DNA of 64,000 nt from SZUA-318 sp964412015 (GTDB lineage Bacteria > Gemmatimonadota > Gemmatimonadetes > Longimicrobiales > Gaopeijiaceae): contig CAYPMO010000008.1 in assembly GCA_964412015.1 (NCBI GenBank), positions 32,670-96,669 on the forward strand, read 5' to 3'. Position numbers and translations under genes: made by a program. Of this stretch, positions 17,385-25,965 are shown in pieces (position 1 is the stretch's first letter; every line of letters begins with the position of its first letter). Under the pieces are notes generated by a model, which did not search any database, had not been told where the DNA came from, and was given only the letters and a program-made list of their open reading frames with translations.

Positions 17385-18370
17385 GTGACGAGGCTCCGAC
17401 GGAGCAGGACGAGGAAGAGCGGCACACCCACGAACGCCGTGATCACGCCCACCGGTACCTGCGTGGGGGCGAGGACGACCTGGGCCACGATGTCGCAGAG
17501 GACGAGGAACGTCGCGCCCCCGAGGAACGAGAGAGGGAGCAGGGCGCGGTGATCCGACCCGACCAGCAGGCGGATCGCATGGGGCACGACCAACCCGACG
17601 AAGCCGATGACCCCTGCCACCGCCACGCCTGCGGCTGTGAGGAGGGCGGCGAGGACCAGCGCCGTTCGCTTCACCTTTTCCACGTCGGCGCCGAGGTACT
17701 GGGCGGTCTCCTCGCCGATCGCGATGAGATTGAGCGGGCGGGCGAGTCCCACCAACACGATCGCAGCCGGCAGCGTATACGCAGCGGCGACCGCGACGCT
17801 GCCCCAACGGGCACCGGCGAGGCTCCCCATAATCCAGAGCACGGCACTCTGCACGGTCCTGGCCTCGGAGATGGACAGAATGAACGCGATGCAGGCGCTG
17901 AAGAATGCGGCGACCACGACGCCGGCGAGGAGGAGCACCCGTACGTCCAGGCTCCTGCCCGAAGCCGTCGCGACCCCGAACACGAGCGCGACGGCCAGGA
18001 GCGCCCCGGCCAGCGCCGCGAGGGGAAGCGCCCAGGACGCGGCACCGGCCAGGCCGAGGGCGATGACCAGGACGGCCGCGACCGACGCGCCTCCCGAGAT
18101 TCCGAGGATATAGGGCTCGGCGAGCGGGTTGCGCAGGATGGCCTGGAAGGTGGCGCCGGCCAGCGCGAGGCCTCCACCGACGAGCGCCCCCAGGAGCATC
18201 CGGGGAAGGCGCAGGCCCACCACGATCTGACGCTGCCACTCGACGCCGTGCCCGGCCAGAGCGGCCAGGACGTCCCCGGTCGTGAGCTCGACGGGGCCGA
18301 AGCGCACGCCGAGGACGATCGCGGCGGCGAGGGCCGCCGTCAGCGCGAGCGCGAGGCCCGCGCGGCTCAT
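17381..18370 (-). CDS. FecCD-family ABC permease
   Basis: The 329-residue inner-membrane protein is strongly hydrophobic, with roughly ten transmembrane helices, as usual for BtuC/FecCD permeases. Typical stretches include GLRLPRMLLGALVGGGLALAG, where the family carries a conserved R-P-R coupling segment. Also present are PLAEPYILGISGGA and the C-terminal GVITAFVGVPLFLVLL. It forms the channel for periplasmic delivery of metal-chelate or corrinoid substrates. The start overlaps the binding-protein stop and the stop overlaps the ATPase start, both by four bases, so the three components should be made in fixed ratio. Confidence 0.94.
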   Translation of the reverse strand: MSRAGLALALTAALAAAIVLGVRFGPVELTTGDVLAALAGHGVEWQRQIVVGLRLPRMLLGALVGGGLALAGATFQAILRNPLAEPYILGISGGASVAAVLVIALGLAGAASWALPLAALAGALLAVALVFGVATASGRSLDVRVLLLAGVVVAAFFSACIAFILSISEARTVQSAVLWIMGSLAGARWGSVAVAAAYTLPAAIVLVGLARPLNLIAIGEETAQYLGADVEKVKRTALVLAALLTAAGVAVAGVIGFVGLVVPHAIRLLVGSDHRALLPLSFLGGATFLVLCDIVAQVVLAPTQVPVGVITAFVGVPLFLVLLRRSLVT

Positions 18371-19257
18371 GCGTCCTCCGGCGGATGCACGATGCGGGCG
18401 AGCAGGCGTGCGGCATCCGCGACCCCGGGTCCCGGCAGCTCGAAATCGGCCCCGACCTCGGCGACCCGGGCGCCACCGACCGCGTGGGGATCGAGTCTGC
18501 CGGCGTCGGGTGTGACGATCACGTCGACCGGGCGGGCGATGAGCTCCTCGACGCTCACGGCCGCGTAGAGCGATCCGAGATCCTCGAACGCGTTGCGTCC
18601 TCCCGCGAGCTCGATGAGTTCATGGATGTACGTGCCGGGGCCGGCGACCCACGGGGGATCCCCTCCGAGCACGTAGGCCACCCGCACCCGTGGGCGCCCG
18701 GCCCCGGCGCCGCGGATGCTGTCCATGACGGCGCGGATCTCCCGGACCAGCGTCTCGGCGGCCGCGTCACGTCCGACCGCGCGTCCGAGGAGTCGGATGG
18801 ATTCGATGACGTCCTCGATCCTGTCCGGGCGCACGGCGACGTGCGGGATGCCGAGCCGGTCGAGACCGACGGGCGTGCGCGTGTCCTGTGGGCCGCCGAA
18901 ACGGATCACCAGATCGGGTCGGGCCGCCACGATGGCCTCGAGGCTGGGCTCGAGGCCGCCACCCACGGACGGAAGCTCTCGTGTCCACGTGGCGGTGTCG
19001 TGATCCGTGCGCGCTACGAGCACATCCTCGGCGCCGAGCGCCGACAGGGTGAGCGTCGCGGAGGGAACGAGCGATACGACCCTGTCGGCGGGGCCCGGAA
19101 GGGGCACCCGCCTCTGTTCGGCGTCCGTGAGCGTGAGCCCGCCGACCGCATCGGCGGCAGGTGGGGATTCGCGTCCGTCCGACTCGCCGCACCCTGAGAG
19201 GGCGGCCGGAACGAGAGCGCCGAGGAACGGAAGGAGGAGCTGGCGGCTCCTCCTCAC
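18367..19257 (-). CDS. BtuF/FecB-type substrate-binding lipoprotein
   Basis: The 296-residue protein starts at GTG 19257 and opens with RRSRQLLLPFLGALVPAALSGC, a lipoprotein signal with lipobox LSGC. The mature part has the two-lobed helical-backbone binding fold: RVVSLVPSATLTLSALGAEDVLVART, the EAIVAARPDLVI segment, and a C-terminal lobe with VAGPGTYIHELIELAGGRNAFEDLG. It would deliver the ligand to the FecCD permease encoded next. The GTGA overlap with the preceding lipoprotein gene supports the start. The ligand could be a corrinoid, siderophore or heme; the sequence does not say which. Confidence 0.91.
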   Translation of the reverse strand: MRRSRQLLLPFLGALVPAALSGCGESDGRESPPAADAVGGLTLTDAEQRRVPLPGPADRVVSLVPSATLTLSALGAEDVLVARTDHDTATWTRELPSVGGGLEPSLEAIVAARPDLVIRFGGPQDTRTPVGLDRLGIPHVAVRPDRIEDVIESIRLLGRAVGRDAAAETLVREIRAVMDSIRGAGAGRPRVRVAYVLGGDPPWVAGPGTYIHELIELAGGRNAFEDLGSLYAAVSVEELIARPVDVIVTPDAGRLDPHAVGGARVAEVGADFELPGPGVADAARLLARIVHPPEDA

Positions 19258-20237
19258 CCCGTGGGCGTGCCGCACGGGTCCTGGAAGGTCTGGACCCACA
19301 CGCCCCCCCGCTGTCCGAGCGCCGCGAACCACCGTGTAGACGCGCCGAACACCTCGAGGAGGATCTCGGAGTCGCCGTCGCCGTCCCAATCCAGGTGGTC
19401 GAAATACCGCGGGGCGGCCTTGCCCGCGTCCGCGCGTTGGTAGCTCAGGAACGAGGACCGGTACGCATCGTCTTCGCGCGTGCCGATCACGAGCATCGAG
19501 TAGGCGCGGGGACCCGGCTCGGCGACGGCGAGCCGGTCGTCGTTCAGGAACGTCGCAACCACGGTCGGGCCGTCGGCGCTCGGCAGGCGGACCACGTCGA
19601 TGGCCGCGCGCGCGCCCACCAGCGAGGGCGGCCACTCGGCTCCCAGCCGGCTGATGGCCTCGGTGGCCAGGGCGATGGAGGCCACCCTCTGCTCGTATTC
19701 GTCGCGGGGGCTCTGGAACGGCTCCCAGGGGCGGTGCTTCGACGCGGAATCGACGAGGGCGAGCAGCTGCGTCGCCGCCATGGCTCCCGGTGCCAGTTCC
19801 ACCACCCCGGTGACCCGGGGGCGGGGCGCGCAGAAGCTACTGTCGGAGGAGGTCTTCGTGACCGTCAGGCGGCCGACCCGGACGCCCTCGGAGAAGAGGA
19901 CCAGCTCGGCGCCCGGGGCGAGCAGGGTGCCGGCGACGTACTCGTGGAACCCGGGCAGGCGGCCGTCCGTGGGAAGCGCCGCCAGACCGTCGCCGCGGAC
20001 CTCGCCCACCGCGACCAACGTGGCCTCGCCGCCTTCTCGGGTGCCCGCCAGGAGGATCGGTCCGCGAGGCAGCTCGGGGAGGCTCGCGGCCGGCTCGACT
20101 TCGTCGGCGGGTGCCGAGGTCGTCTCGGACGGCGCGGACGGTGCCCGGAGACGTACCTCCACCCCTCCCCAGCTCACGTTGTCGCAGCCGGAGGGCACGC
20201 TTAAGATCACGGCGAGCAGGAGCCAGCGCCTTCTCAT
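19254..20237 (-). CDS. Lipoprotein of unknown function with a DxDxDG-type motif
   Basis: This 327-residue protein begins MRRRWLLLAVILSVPSGC, a clear lipoprotein signal. It is first in an operon with the BtuFCD-type importer and overlaps the binding-protein gene by four bases. I do not recognise a named domain. Near residue 283 is DWDGDGDSE, the acidic loop found in calcium-binding EF-hand-like and FG-GAP repeats, followed by a hydrophobic strand. Two further cysteines, in SFCAPRP and the C-terminal DPCGTP, could form a disulfide. The position suggests an envelope partner of the importer, but a merely co-transcribed protein is possible. Confidence 0.8.
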   Translation of the reverse strand: MRRRWLLLAVILSVPSGCDNVSWGGVEVRLRAPSAPSETTSAPADEVEPAASLPELPRGPILLAGTREGGEATLVAVGEVRGDGLAALPTDGRLPGFHEYVAGTLLAPGAELVLFSEGVRVGRLTVTKTSSDSSFCAPRPRVTGVVELAPGAMAATQLLALVDSASKHRPWEPFQSPRDEYEQRVASIALATEAISRLGAEWPPSLVGARAAIDVVRLPSADGPTVVATFLNDDRLAVAEPGPRAYSMLVIGTREDDAYRSSFLSYQRADAGKAAPRYFDHLDWDGDGDSEILLEVFGASTRWFAALGQRGGVWVQTFQDPCGTPTG

Positions 20238-20364
20238 GAAACCCTCTTCGAGATGGGTTCCGGATCCGGTCCGGTCCCGGGCCTGGAAAGCTAGCGAGGG
20301 CCACTGGGGTAGCAACACCGCGGGCTGTGTGCTCTCATCAAGAACCCGGTAGTCGGGAGACGTC

Positions 20365-20841
20365 GTGCTGGACGCGCTGGCATTCAGACAGGTGATGAGG
20401 GCGTTCCCCACCGGCGTCACGGTGGTGACCACCCTCGGCGAGGGGGGCCTGCCCGCGGGCCTGACCGTGAATTCGTTCACGTCGGTGTCCCTGGAGCCGC
20501 CGCTCGTGTTGATCTGCCTCGACCGGAGCTCCGCCTCCCACGACAGGGTGATCGCCGCGCGGACCTTCGTCGTGAACATCCTGGCTTCAGACCAGGGGGT
20601 CGTGGCGGCGCGGTTCGCCAGCGATCCCGCCGAGCGGCGCTTCGATGGCGTGGACTGGCGACCGGGTCCGGGCGGGATCCCCATCCTCTCGGATGTCGCC
20701 GCGTGGCTGGCGTGTACGCTCGAGGACGTCCATCCGGCAGGGGACCACAGCATCCTGGTGGCGCGGGTGGAGGACGGGGCGGTGGCGTCGCGGAAGGCTT
20801 TGGCGTTCTACCTCGGATCCTACCGCACGGCGGCCCGATGA
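20365..20841 (+). CDS. Flavin reductase-like FMN-binding split-barrel protein
   Basis: The 158-residue protein is a short-chain flavin reductase of the HpaC/NTA-monooxygenase component B type. The N terminus reads FRQVMRAFPTGVTVVTT. It continues with GLTVNSFTSVSLEPPLVLICLD, the flavin-binding strand-loop, then VVNILASDQGVVAARFAS. The C-terminal ALAFYLGSYR is also typical. Such proteins reduce FMN or FAD with NAD(P)H and often feed a monooxygenase, but no monooxygenase gene is nearby. The start is GTG 20365. The stop overlaps the next start (ATGA), making it the first gene of the operon carrying the SpeE-like and SbcD-SbcC fusion genes. Confidence 0.9.
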   Translation: MLDALAFRQVMRAFPTGVTVVTTLGEGGLPAGLTVNSFTSVSLEPPLVLICLDRSSASHDRVIAARTFVVNILASDQGVVAARFASDPAERRFDGVDWRPGPGGIPILSDVAAWLACTLEDVHPAGDHSILVARVEDGAVASRKALAFYLGSYRTAAR

Positions 20842-22151
20842 CGTCCGCTACGTATCCGTTCCGCTGGGTCCCGGCGCTGCTCGTGGGTTTGTGCGCGGCG
20901 ATCGCGGCGGAGGTGGCGGTCGCGTCGCTGCTCTACAGCGGTCCGGGGCTCTTGCGATCGTTGACCGTGGTCCTCGCGGTGGAAGCGGCCGCGCTGGGCG
21001 CCGGCCTCTGGACGGCGCCGGGGCGCAGGCCCGACCTGATGGAGGCTCTGCGCAGGCGCTGGATCCTCGGATTGGGGGCGTTCCTGTTGGCGACGCTCTT
21101 CTCCGCCTTCTGGAGCGTCGTGACCGCCGTGGGCGGCACGGCGTTGGGTCAGGGACTCGGTCTCGCGTTCATGGCGGCGCTGCCGATGTACGCGATCGGC
21201 GGCATCCTCGGCACGCTGGGAACCGCGGCGGAGGCCGAGGCGTCCGGAAGCTCCCGGATGGTGGCCGGACCCGCGGGGCTCGGGGCCGCCCTGGGCTTTG
21301 CGGCCACGGGGGCGTTCCTGCCGCAGACGATCTCGCCGGCTTCGCTCCTGCTGGTATCCCTCGTCCTCCTGTCCGGGGCCGGTGTGGTCTACGGATTGCT
21401 CCCCCACGCGCTGGGGACGGTCCAGGTGCGTGCGTGCCGCCTCTCCGGGATCGACGAAGTCCGGGTGGAGGACCATTTCCTGGCCACGGGAGAGCCCTCG
21501 GCGCGCGTCCTGCTCGAGGGGAAGCGGCTCCGCAGGTGGGTGTTGCCGGGCGACGGGGCCGCAGAGGCCTGGGACGTGACGGCGTGCGCCCAGCTCCTGG
21601 CCTCGGGAGCCGGTCCCGAGGCGATCCTGCTGATCGGCGGCGGCGTTTCCACGGTGCCCGCCGTGGCGCTTCGCGAGCGGCCGACGCTCCGCATCGACAT
21701 CCTCGAGCGCTCGCTCTGCGTCGTGGAGATGGGGAAGGAGCACTTCGAGACCGGTCTCACCGACAGCGACGACGGCCGGGTCGTGCTGCACGTCGGGAAT
21801 CTGGAGGAGGTCCTCGCCGCCCATCCAGGACCGTACGGTCTTGTGGTGCTCGACACCGCAGCGCTGGCGCCAGACGAAGCGTCCGCGCTTTCCCCGGGCT
21901 TCGGCGCCTCCGTCATCGAGCGGGTGTCCTCGGACGGCTACCTGATCCTCGGACCGGGAGATCCTCCGGGAGAGGGTTGGGTGATGCCCGAGGGGTGGTC
22001 GTTCGCCGCGTATACGAGGCCCGTGCCGGCGGAGCTGGAGAGGCTGGGGTCCCGCGTCCCCGAGCGGGAGGTCCTGTGGCTGGCCAGCCCCTCCGCCGAG
22101 CTCCCGGCTGTCGTGGGTGGGTTCCAGAGGCACGTGGAGGGGCAGGCGTGA
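20838..22151 (+). CDS. Membrane protein with spermidine synthase-like C-terminal domain
   Basis: The first ~200 residues of this 437-residue protein contain five or six hydrophobic helices, for example WVPALLVGLCAAIAAEVAVA and LLLVSLVLLSGAGVVYGLL. The C-terminal half resembles the SpeE Rossmann domain: AILLIGGGVSTVPAVALRE near residue 265 (canonically GGGDG), the acidic end of strand 2 in IDILE, and YGLVVLDTA where SpeE has a D-x-x-D segment. The change of GGGDG to GGGVST and the loss of the second acidic pair suggest it does not make polyamines. It is coupled by GTGA overlap to the SbcD-SbcC fusion gene. Function unknown. Confidence 0.75.
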   Translation: MTSATYPFRWVPALLVGLCAAIAAEVAVASLLYSGPGLLRSLTVVLAVEAAALGAGLWTAPGRRPDLMEALRRRWILGLGAFLLATLFSAFWSVVTAVGGTALGQGLGLAFMAALPMYAIGGILGTLGTAAEAEASGSSRMVAGPAGLGAALGFAATGAFLPQTISPASLLLVSLVLLSGAGVVYGLLPHALGTVQVRACRLSGIDEVRVEDHFLATGEPSARVLLEGKRLRRWVLPGDGAAEAWDVTACAQLLASGAGPEAILLIGGGVSTVPAVALRERPTLRIDILERSLCVVEMGKEHFETGLTDSDDGRVVLHVGNLEEVLAAHPGPYGLVVLDTAALAPDEASALSPGFGASVIERVSSDGYLILGPGDPPGEGWVMPEGWSFAAYTRPVPAELERLGSRVPEREVLWLASPSAELPAVVGGFQRHVEGQA

Positions 22152-24667
22152 TCGTCGCTCATCTCTCGGACCTCCACCTCGGCTTCCGGGCGTACGGGCG
22201 GATGGAGCGGGGCGTCGACGTCAGGGAGCGCGACGTGGCCGTGGCCTGGGAGCGCGCGGTGCAGGAGCTCGTCCGTCTGGCTCCGCAGGTGGTCGTGGTG
22301 GCCGGTGACGTGTTCGATCGCCCGGACCCGCCCGCGGGGGCGCTCGTGACGCTGGCGCGCAGCCTCGAGCTTCTTCGCTCCTCCCTTCCCGAGACGATCG
22401 TGCTCATGGTGGCGGGCCCCCGCGACACGCCCCGTCGCCCCGGGGACCCGGGCGCGCTCGCAGTGCTCGATACATTTCCGAACGTGCAGGCCACGGCGGA
22501 CCTGCACCGTTCCGTCCTGCTCGATCGACTGGACATGCACGCGTCGCTCGTGCCGTATCGGGTCGTGGTCCGGGACCCCGCGTTCATCGCGGAGCCCCAT
22601 CTGCGGGCACGCTGGAACCTCCTCGTGCTGCACGCGCGGGAAGGACGCGCGGGGTCCACGGGCGTGTTCGTGGATCCTGCCGACTGGGACTACGTGGCAC
22701 TCGGAGGCGAGCACCGCCGGAGGAAGGTCGCGGACCGGATCCAGTACTCCGGCTCGCTCGAGCGGGTCGCTCTGGACCCGTGGGACGAGGCCACGGACGA
22801 GAAGGGCTTCCTCGTGTTCGACCTCGAACTTGGCCAGGCAGAGTTCCACGCGATTCCGGGACGGCCGGTCGTGGCGCTCGCCCCGATCAAAGTCGCCCCC
22901 GAGGCCCCGGACCGGCTGCGGCGCCGGGTGGACGAGGTGACACGGGAAGTGCCGGGAGGCATCAACGGCAAGATCGTCCGGCTCCGACTCGAGGGCGTGG
23001 ACCCTCAGCACCTCCTGTACCTCCAGGGCGAGCAGCTCCACTCCCTCCGGGAGCGGGCGCTCCACCTGGCGGTGGAGGCGGGGCGCGAGCCGCGGGTTCC
23101 GACCGAGTCGTGGCTCCCGTCGGAGGCGCCTCGCTTCCTTCGGGACGCGCTGGTCGCGGAGCTGGCGCGGGACGGGTTGGCCGACCCGCCCACGCGCGAG
23201 CTGGTCGGCGTCCTGGTCCCGGACCCGTCGGCGCCGCCGGCCGTCCCAGGGCCGGTGGGCGTGCTGGAGGCGGTGGATGGCCTGATCCCGGGCCTGGGCC
23301 GGGTGAGCACGTCGATTTCCCCGGGCCTGACGGCGATCATCGGCGGTGGCGGACGGTCCCGACGGGCCGTCGCGGGCCTTCTGGCGGACGTCGCGGGCGT
23401 CGGTGAGGGACCGGTCGCGCGTCTGTGGGCGGGGTGGGGCGGAGAGACGCTGGACGGCGCGCTCCACCAGGCGCTGGAGGCCGTGGCGGAGGGGCGTGGG
23501 ATGAGCGTCGTGACCGCGGCGCTGGAACGCGCGAGGGACATGGGAGCGCCCGAGCCGCCTCCGACCGCGAACGGGCGGGCCACGACGAACGGGGCGGTGC
23601 GGGTGGACGTCGAGCTGGTAGCCGCGGAATTCCGGGCCGCCGAGCGGGAGATGCGCGCCCTGCGCGCGGACGTGGCCGAGGTGGACGGAGACCTCGAGGT
23701 CGCGACGATGGACTGGCACAGGGAGCGGCAGGACGCGGAGACGACGCTGAACGCGTACCGGGATCGTGCCCGCGAGCTGAGGGCGCGGATACGGCAGATG
23801 GAAGCCGCGGGGCCCACGGCGCCCTGTCCGACCTGCGGCCGCGTCCTCGAGAGCCACTACGACGAGGTCCTCACGGAGCTTCGAGACGAGTGGGAGGCCA
23901 TAGTCCAGGACGGGAGTTGGTGGAGGCGTCGCACGGAGCAGCTCGAGCCCAAGCCTGCCCATCTTCAGGAGCGAGAGCAGCGGTCCCTTCGCCTCCACGC
24001 GGCTCTGGAAGCGACGTCGGAGCGGGTGGAGCTGCTGCGCGCACGGCTGGACGAGCTGGCGGGGAGCCCGACTCCGCGCCGCGCGGCTTCGCTGGAAGGC
24101 TCTCTCGGCAGTGTGACGTCCGCGCTCCTCCGCATCCGCGAGGCCCGGCTGGTCCGCGCTCGCGAGGTGCTCCTGGCGCGCGCGTCCCGGTACGTGGGGA
24201 GGATCTCCGGAGGGCGCATCCTGGCCGTGACGTGGGCCGACGACGTCGCCCTCCTCCAGGGCGACGCCGGGCCGCTGACCCCGCTCTCCGAGGAGGATCT
24301 GGCCGCTGGACGGGTCGCGCTACGCCTGGCCGGGGCCTCCCTCGTGGGTGGGGGCGGGCCGGCGCTCGCATCGCTCGTCGTGGAGGAGCCCTTCGACCGG
24401 CTCGACCCGGAGGCGGCGCTCCGCACGTTGGTGCTGCTTCGGACGCTGCTGCGGGAGATCCCGCGGATCATCGTGATCACGCGGGGCGACGCGGTGGATG
24501 CGAGGCCGGAGTTGTTCGACGCGGTCCTGGAGCTCCGCGACAACGTGGAGGGGAGGCCGGCGGCCCTCCGACCGGTGCCGGCGGGTGCGGGACGTGTCGT
24601 CTTCAGGGCCCCCGCGCTCGCGCCGCGCCACGCGCGTGCAACCTTTCGCGGGCGCCCCTCGTCGTAG
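22148..24667 (+). CDS. Single-chain SbcD-SbcC (Mre11-Rad50-like) fusion, degenerate motifs
   Basis: This 839-residue protein starts with a metallophosphoesterase: SDLHLG at 7-12, GDVFDR near 53, then GPRD at 90-93 where Mre11/SbcD has GNHD. It continues with LHARE (His162) and GGEH at 186-189 where the family has GHxH. A Rad50-like half follows. The Walker A position reads GGGGRSRR (399-406), lacking the Lys and Ser/Thr. A coiled coil then rises to a zinc hook CPTC at 560-563 and returns. The C lobe has LSEEDLAAGRVALRLA for the signature and VVEEPFDRLD (744-753) for Walker B. The coils are much shorter than in SbcC. The start is GTG 22148, overlapping the upstream stop. Catalysis is probably lost or altered. 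Confidence 0.85.
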   Translation: MIVAHLSDLHLGFRAYGRMERGVDVRERDVAVAWERAVQELVRLAPQVVVVAGDVFDRPDPPAGALVTLARSLELLRSSLPETIVLMVAGPRDTPRRPGDPGALAVLDTFPNVQATADLHRSVLLDRLDMHASLVPYRVVVRDPAFIAEPHLRARWNLLVLHAREGRAGSTGVFVDPADWDYVALGGEHRRRKVADRIQYSGSLERVALDPWDEATDEKGFLVFDLELGQAEFHAIPGRPVVALAPIKVAPEAPDRLRRRVDEVTREVPGGINGKIVRLRLEGVDPQHLLYLQGEQLHSLRERALHLAVEAGREPRVPTESWLPSEAPRFLRDALVAELARDGLADPPTRELVGVLVPDPSAPPAVPGPVGVLEAVDGLIPGLGRVSTSISPGLTAIIGGGGRSRRAVAGLLADVAGVGEGPVARLWAGWGGETLDGALHQALEAVAEGRGMSVVTAALERARDMGAPEPPPTANGRATTNGAVRVDVELVAAEFRAAEREMRALRADVAEVDGDLEVATMDWHRERQDAETTLNAYRDRARELRARIRQMEAAGPTAPCPTCGRVLESHYDEVLTELRDEWEAIVQDGSWWRRRTEQLEPKPAHLQEREQRSLRLHAALEATSERVELLRARLDELAGSPTPRRAASLEGSLGSVTSALLRIREARLVRAREVLLARASRYVGRISGGRILAVTWADDVALLQGDAGPLTPLSEEDLAAGRVALRLAGASLVGGGGPALASLVVEEPFDRLDPEAALRTLVLLRTLLREIPRIIVITRGDAVDARPELFDAVLELRDNVEGRPAALRPVPAGAGRVVFRAPALAPRHARATFRGRPSS

Positions 24668-24728
24668 TACGGTAGCGGGGGCCGTGGGGCGTGGCCCGCG
24701 CCTGTACCGCGTTGCGTTCGGGGCGAGT

Positions 24729-25046
24729 ATGAACGGTTGGATTCCTGGCCTCCTGGTGGGGGTGGTGTTGGGGGTGGTGTCGAGGATGTGGTATCTGTCG
24801 TGGCGCCGGCGCCGGGCCGCGGAGCGGCGGCGCGTCGAGCTGCCGAACTCGGCCTACTCGTCGCCGGGGGTACGCAATCAGGAGGACCGGGCCCGATGGG
24901 GACGCATCGATCTCCCGCGACTGCACCCTCTCAACCGTGACGAAGTCCAGCGGCTCCTCGACCTGGTGGACCGCGACGGGATCGACGCGCTCTCGTCCAA
25001 GGACCGGCACTTCCTGGACAACATGACGCTTCCCCGCATGGGGTAG
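24729..25046 (+). CDS. Small single-pass membrane protein with DUF6576-like tail
   Basis: This 105-residue protein has one N-terminal hydrophobic helix (GWIPGLLVGVVLGVVS) followed by the basic RMWYLSWRRRRAAERRR, predicting a cytoplasmic C terminus. The tail, with VQRLLDLVDRDGIDALSSKD and RHFLDNM, resembles the short helical motif seen at the C termini of some rhomboid proteases (DUF6576-like). That resemblance is from memory and not tested. It starts 61 bases after the fusion gene on the same strand and may belong to that operon. Its stop faces the ROK kinase gene 3 bases away. Confidence 0.7.
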   Translation: MNGWIPGLLVGVVLGVVSRMWYLSWRRRRAAERRRVELPNSAYSSPGVRNQEDRARWGRIDLPRLHPLNRDEVQRLLDLVDRDGIDALSSKDRHFLDNMTLPRMG

Positions 25047-25049
25047 CGG

Positions 25050-25958
25050 TCAGGTGCCGACCGGCCAGAGCCAGGCTGCGCCCCGCACACCGCTCGAGTC
25101 CCCGTGGAGGTTCCGCACCACGCGCGTCCGAACCTGATCGGTGAACACCCACGAGGCCAGCGCTTCCTGGGCGTCCTCGTGGAGTCCGGGGAGGTTCGAC
25201 ATGCCGCCGCCGAGCACGATCACGTCCGGATCCAGGACGTTCACGACCGTCGCGAGCCCCCGCGCCAGCCTCCCGACGTAGCGACGGTACGCCGCGACCG
25301 CCCCCGGGTCGCCCGCGGACAGCGCGTCGGCGATGCGATGGGTGCTCCATGCCCTGCCGGTCGCCGCCTCGTGATCGCGCGCCATGCCCGGACCCGACAG
25401 GAACGTCTCGATACACCCGTGCTTGCCGCAGTAACACGGCGGGCCCGGCCGCTCGTCGTCCTCCGGCCACGGGAGCGGGTTGTGGCCCCATTCGCCCGCG
25501 ATGAGCTGCGCGCCCTGAAGCGGCTTGCCGTCCACGACGATGCCGCCGCCCACGCCGGTGCCCAGAATCACGCCGAACACCACGGACGCCCCGGCGCCCG
25601 CGCCGTCGGAGGCCTCCGAGAGGGCGAAGCAGTTGGCGTCGTTCATCACGCGGACGGGACGGCCGAGGCGTTCCTCCAGGTCGCGGTCGAGCGGATGTCC
25701 GATGAGCCACGTGGAATTGGCGTTCTTCACGAGGCCGGTCACCGGGGACACCGTTCCGGGGATGCCGATGCCCACCGGCCCCGTGCCGCCCGCTTCCCTT
25801 TCCGTGGTCGCGATCATTTCCACGAGGGCATCGAGCGTGCCCTCGTACCTCCGCGGAGTCCGGATGCGGACCCTGGACAACTCGTCTCCGGAGGGACCGA
25901 GGGCGATCGCCTCGATCTTGGTGCCCCCGAGATCGATCCCGATGCGGACGCGGGTCAT
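25050..25958 (-). CDS. ROK-family sugar kinase
   Basis: The 302-residue protein starts at ATG 25958 with RIGIDLGGTKIEA, the ATP-binding phosphate 1 motif. It contains the ROK glycan site GIGIPGTVSP, the catalytic aspartate in VMNDANCFALSEA, the GVILGTGVGGGIVVDG motif, and the zinc-binding GEWGHNPLP followed by CYCGKHGCIE. These residues indicate an active cytoplasmic ATP-dependent hexokinase-type enzyme of the glucokinase/fructokinase/NagK group rather than a ROK repressor, because no helix-turn-helix is present. The specific sugar is not predictable. The DUF2723 gene immediately upstream is on the same strand, and the two are probably co-transcribed. Confidence 0.93.
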   Translation of the reverse strand: MTRVRIGIDLGGTKIEAIALGPSGDELSRVRIRTPRRYEGTLDALVEMIATTEREAGGTGPVGIGIPGTVSPVTGLVKNANSTWLIGHPLDRDLEERLGRPVRVMNDANCFALSEASDGAGAGASVVFGVILGTGVGGGIVVDGKPLQGAQLIAGEWGHNPLPWPEDDERPGPPCYCGKHGCIETFLSGPGMARDHEAATGRAWSTHRIADALSAGDPGAVAAYRRYVGRLARGLATVVNVLDPDVIVLGGGMSNLPGLHEDAQEALASWVFTDQVRTRVVRNLHGDSSGVRGAAWLWPVGT

Positions 25959-25965
25959 CGGGGTA

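Noticed and set aside
20351..20364. Partial match to a cobalamin-riboswitch B12 box (AGTCGGGAGACGTC)
   Set aside because: It lies on the plus strand, toward the flavin reductase gene, not on the strand of the BtuFCD-type operon, and no long structured leader is possible in the space.
22117..22308. Short alternative plus-strand frames over the 5' end of the SbcD-SbcC fusion gene
   Set aside because: They are composed of Arg- and Gly-rich shadow sequence. The fusion frame has the metallophosphoesterase motifs.
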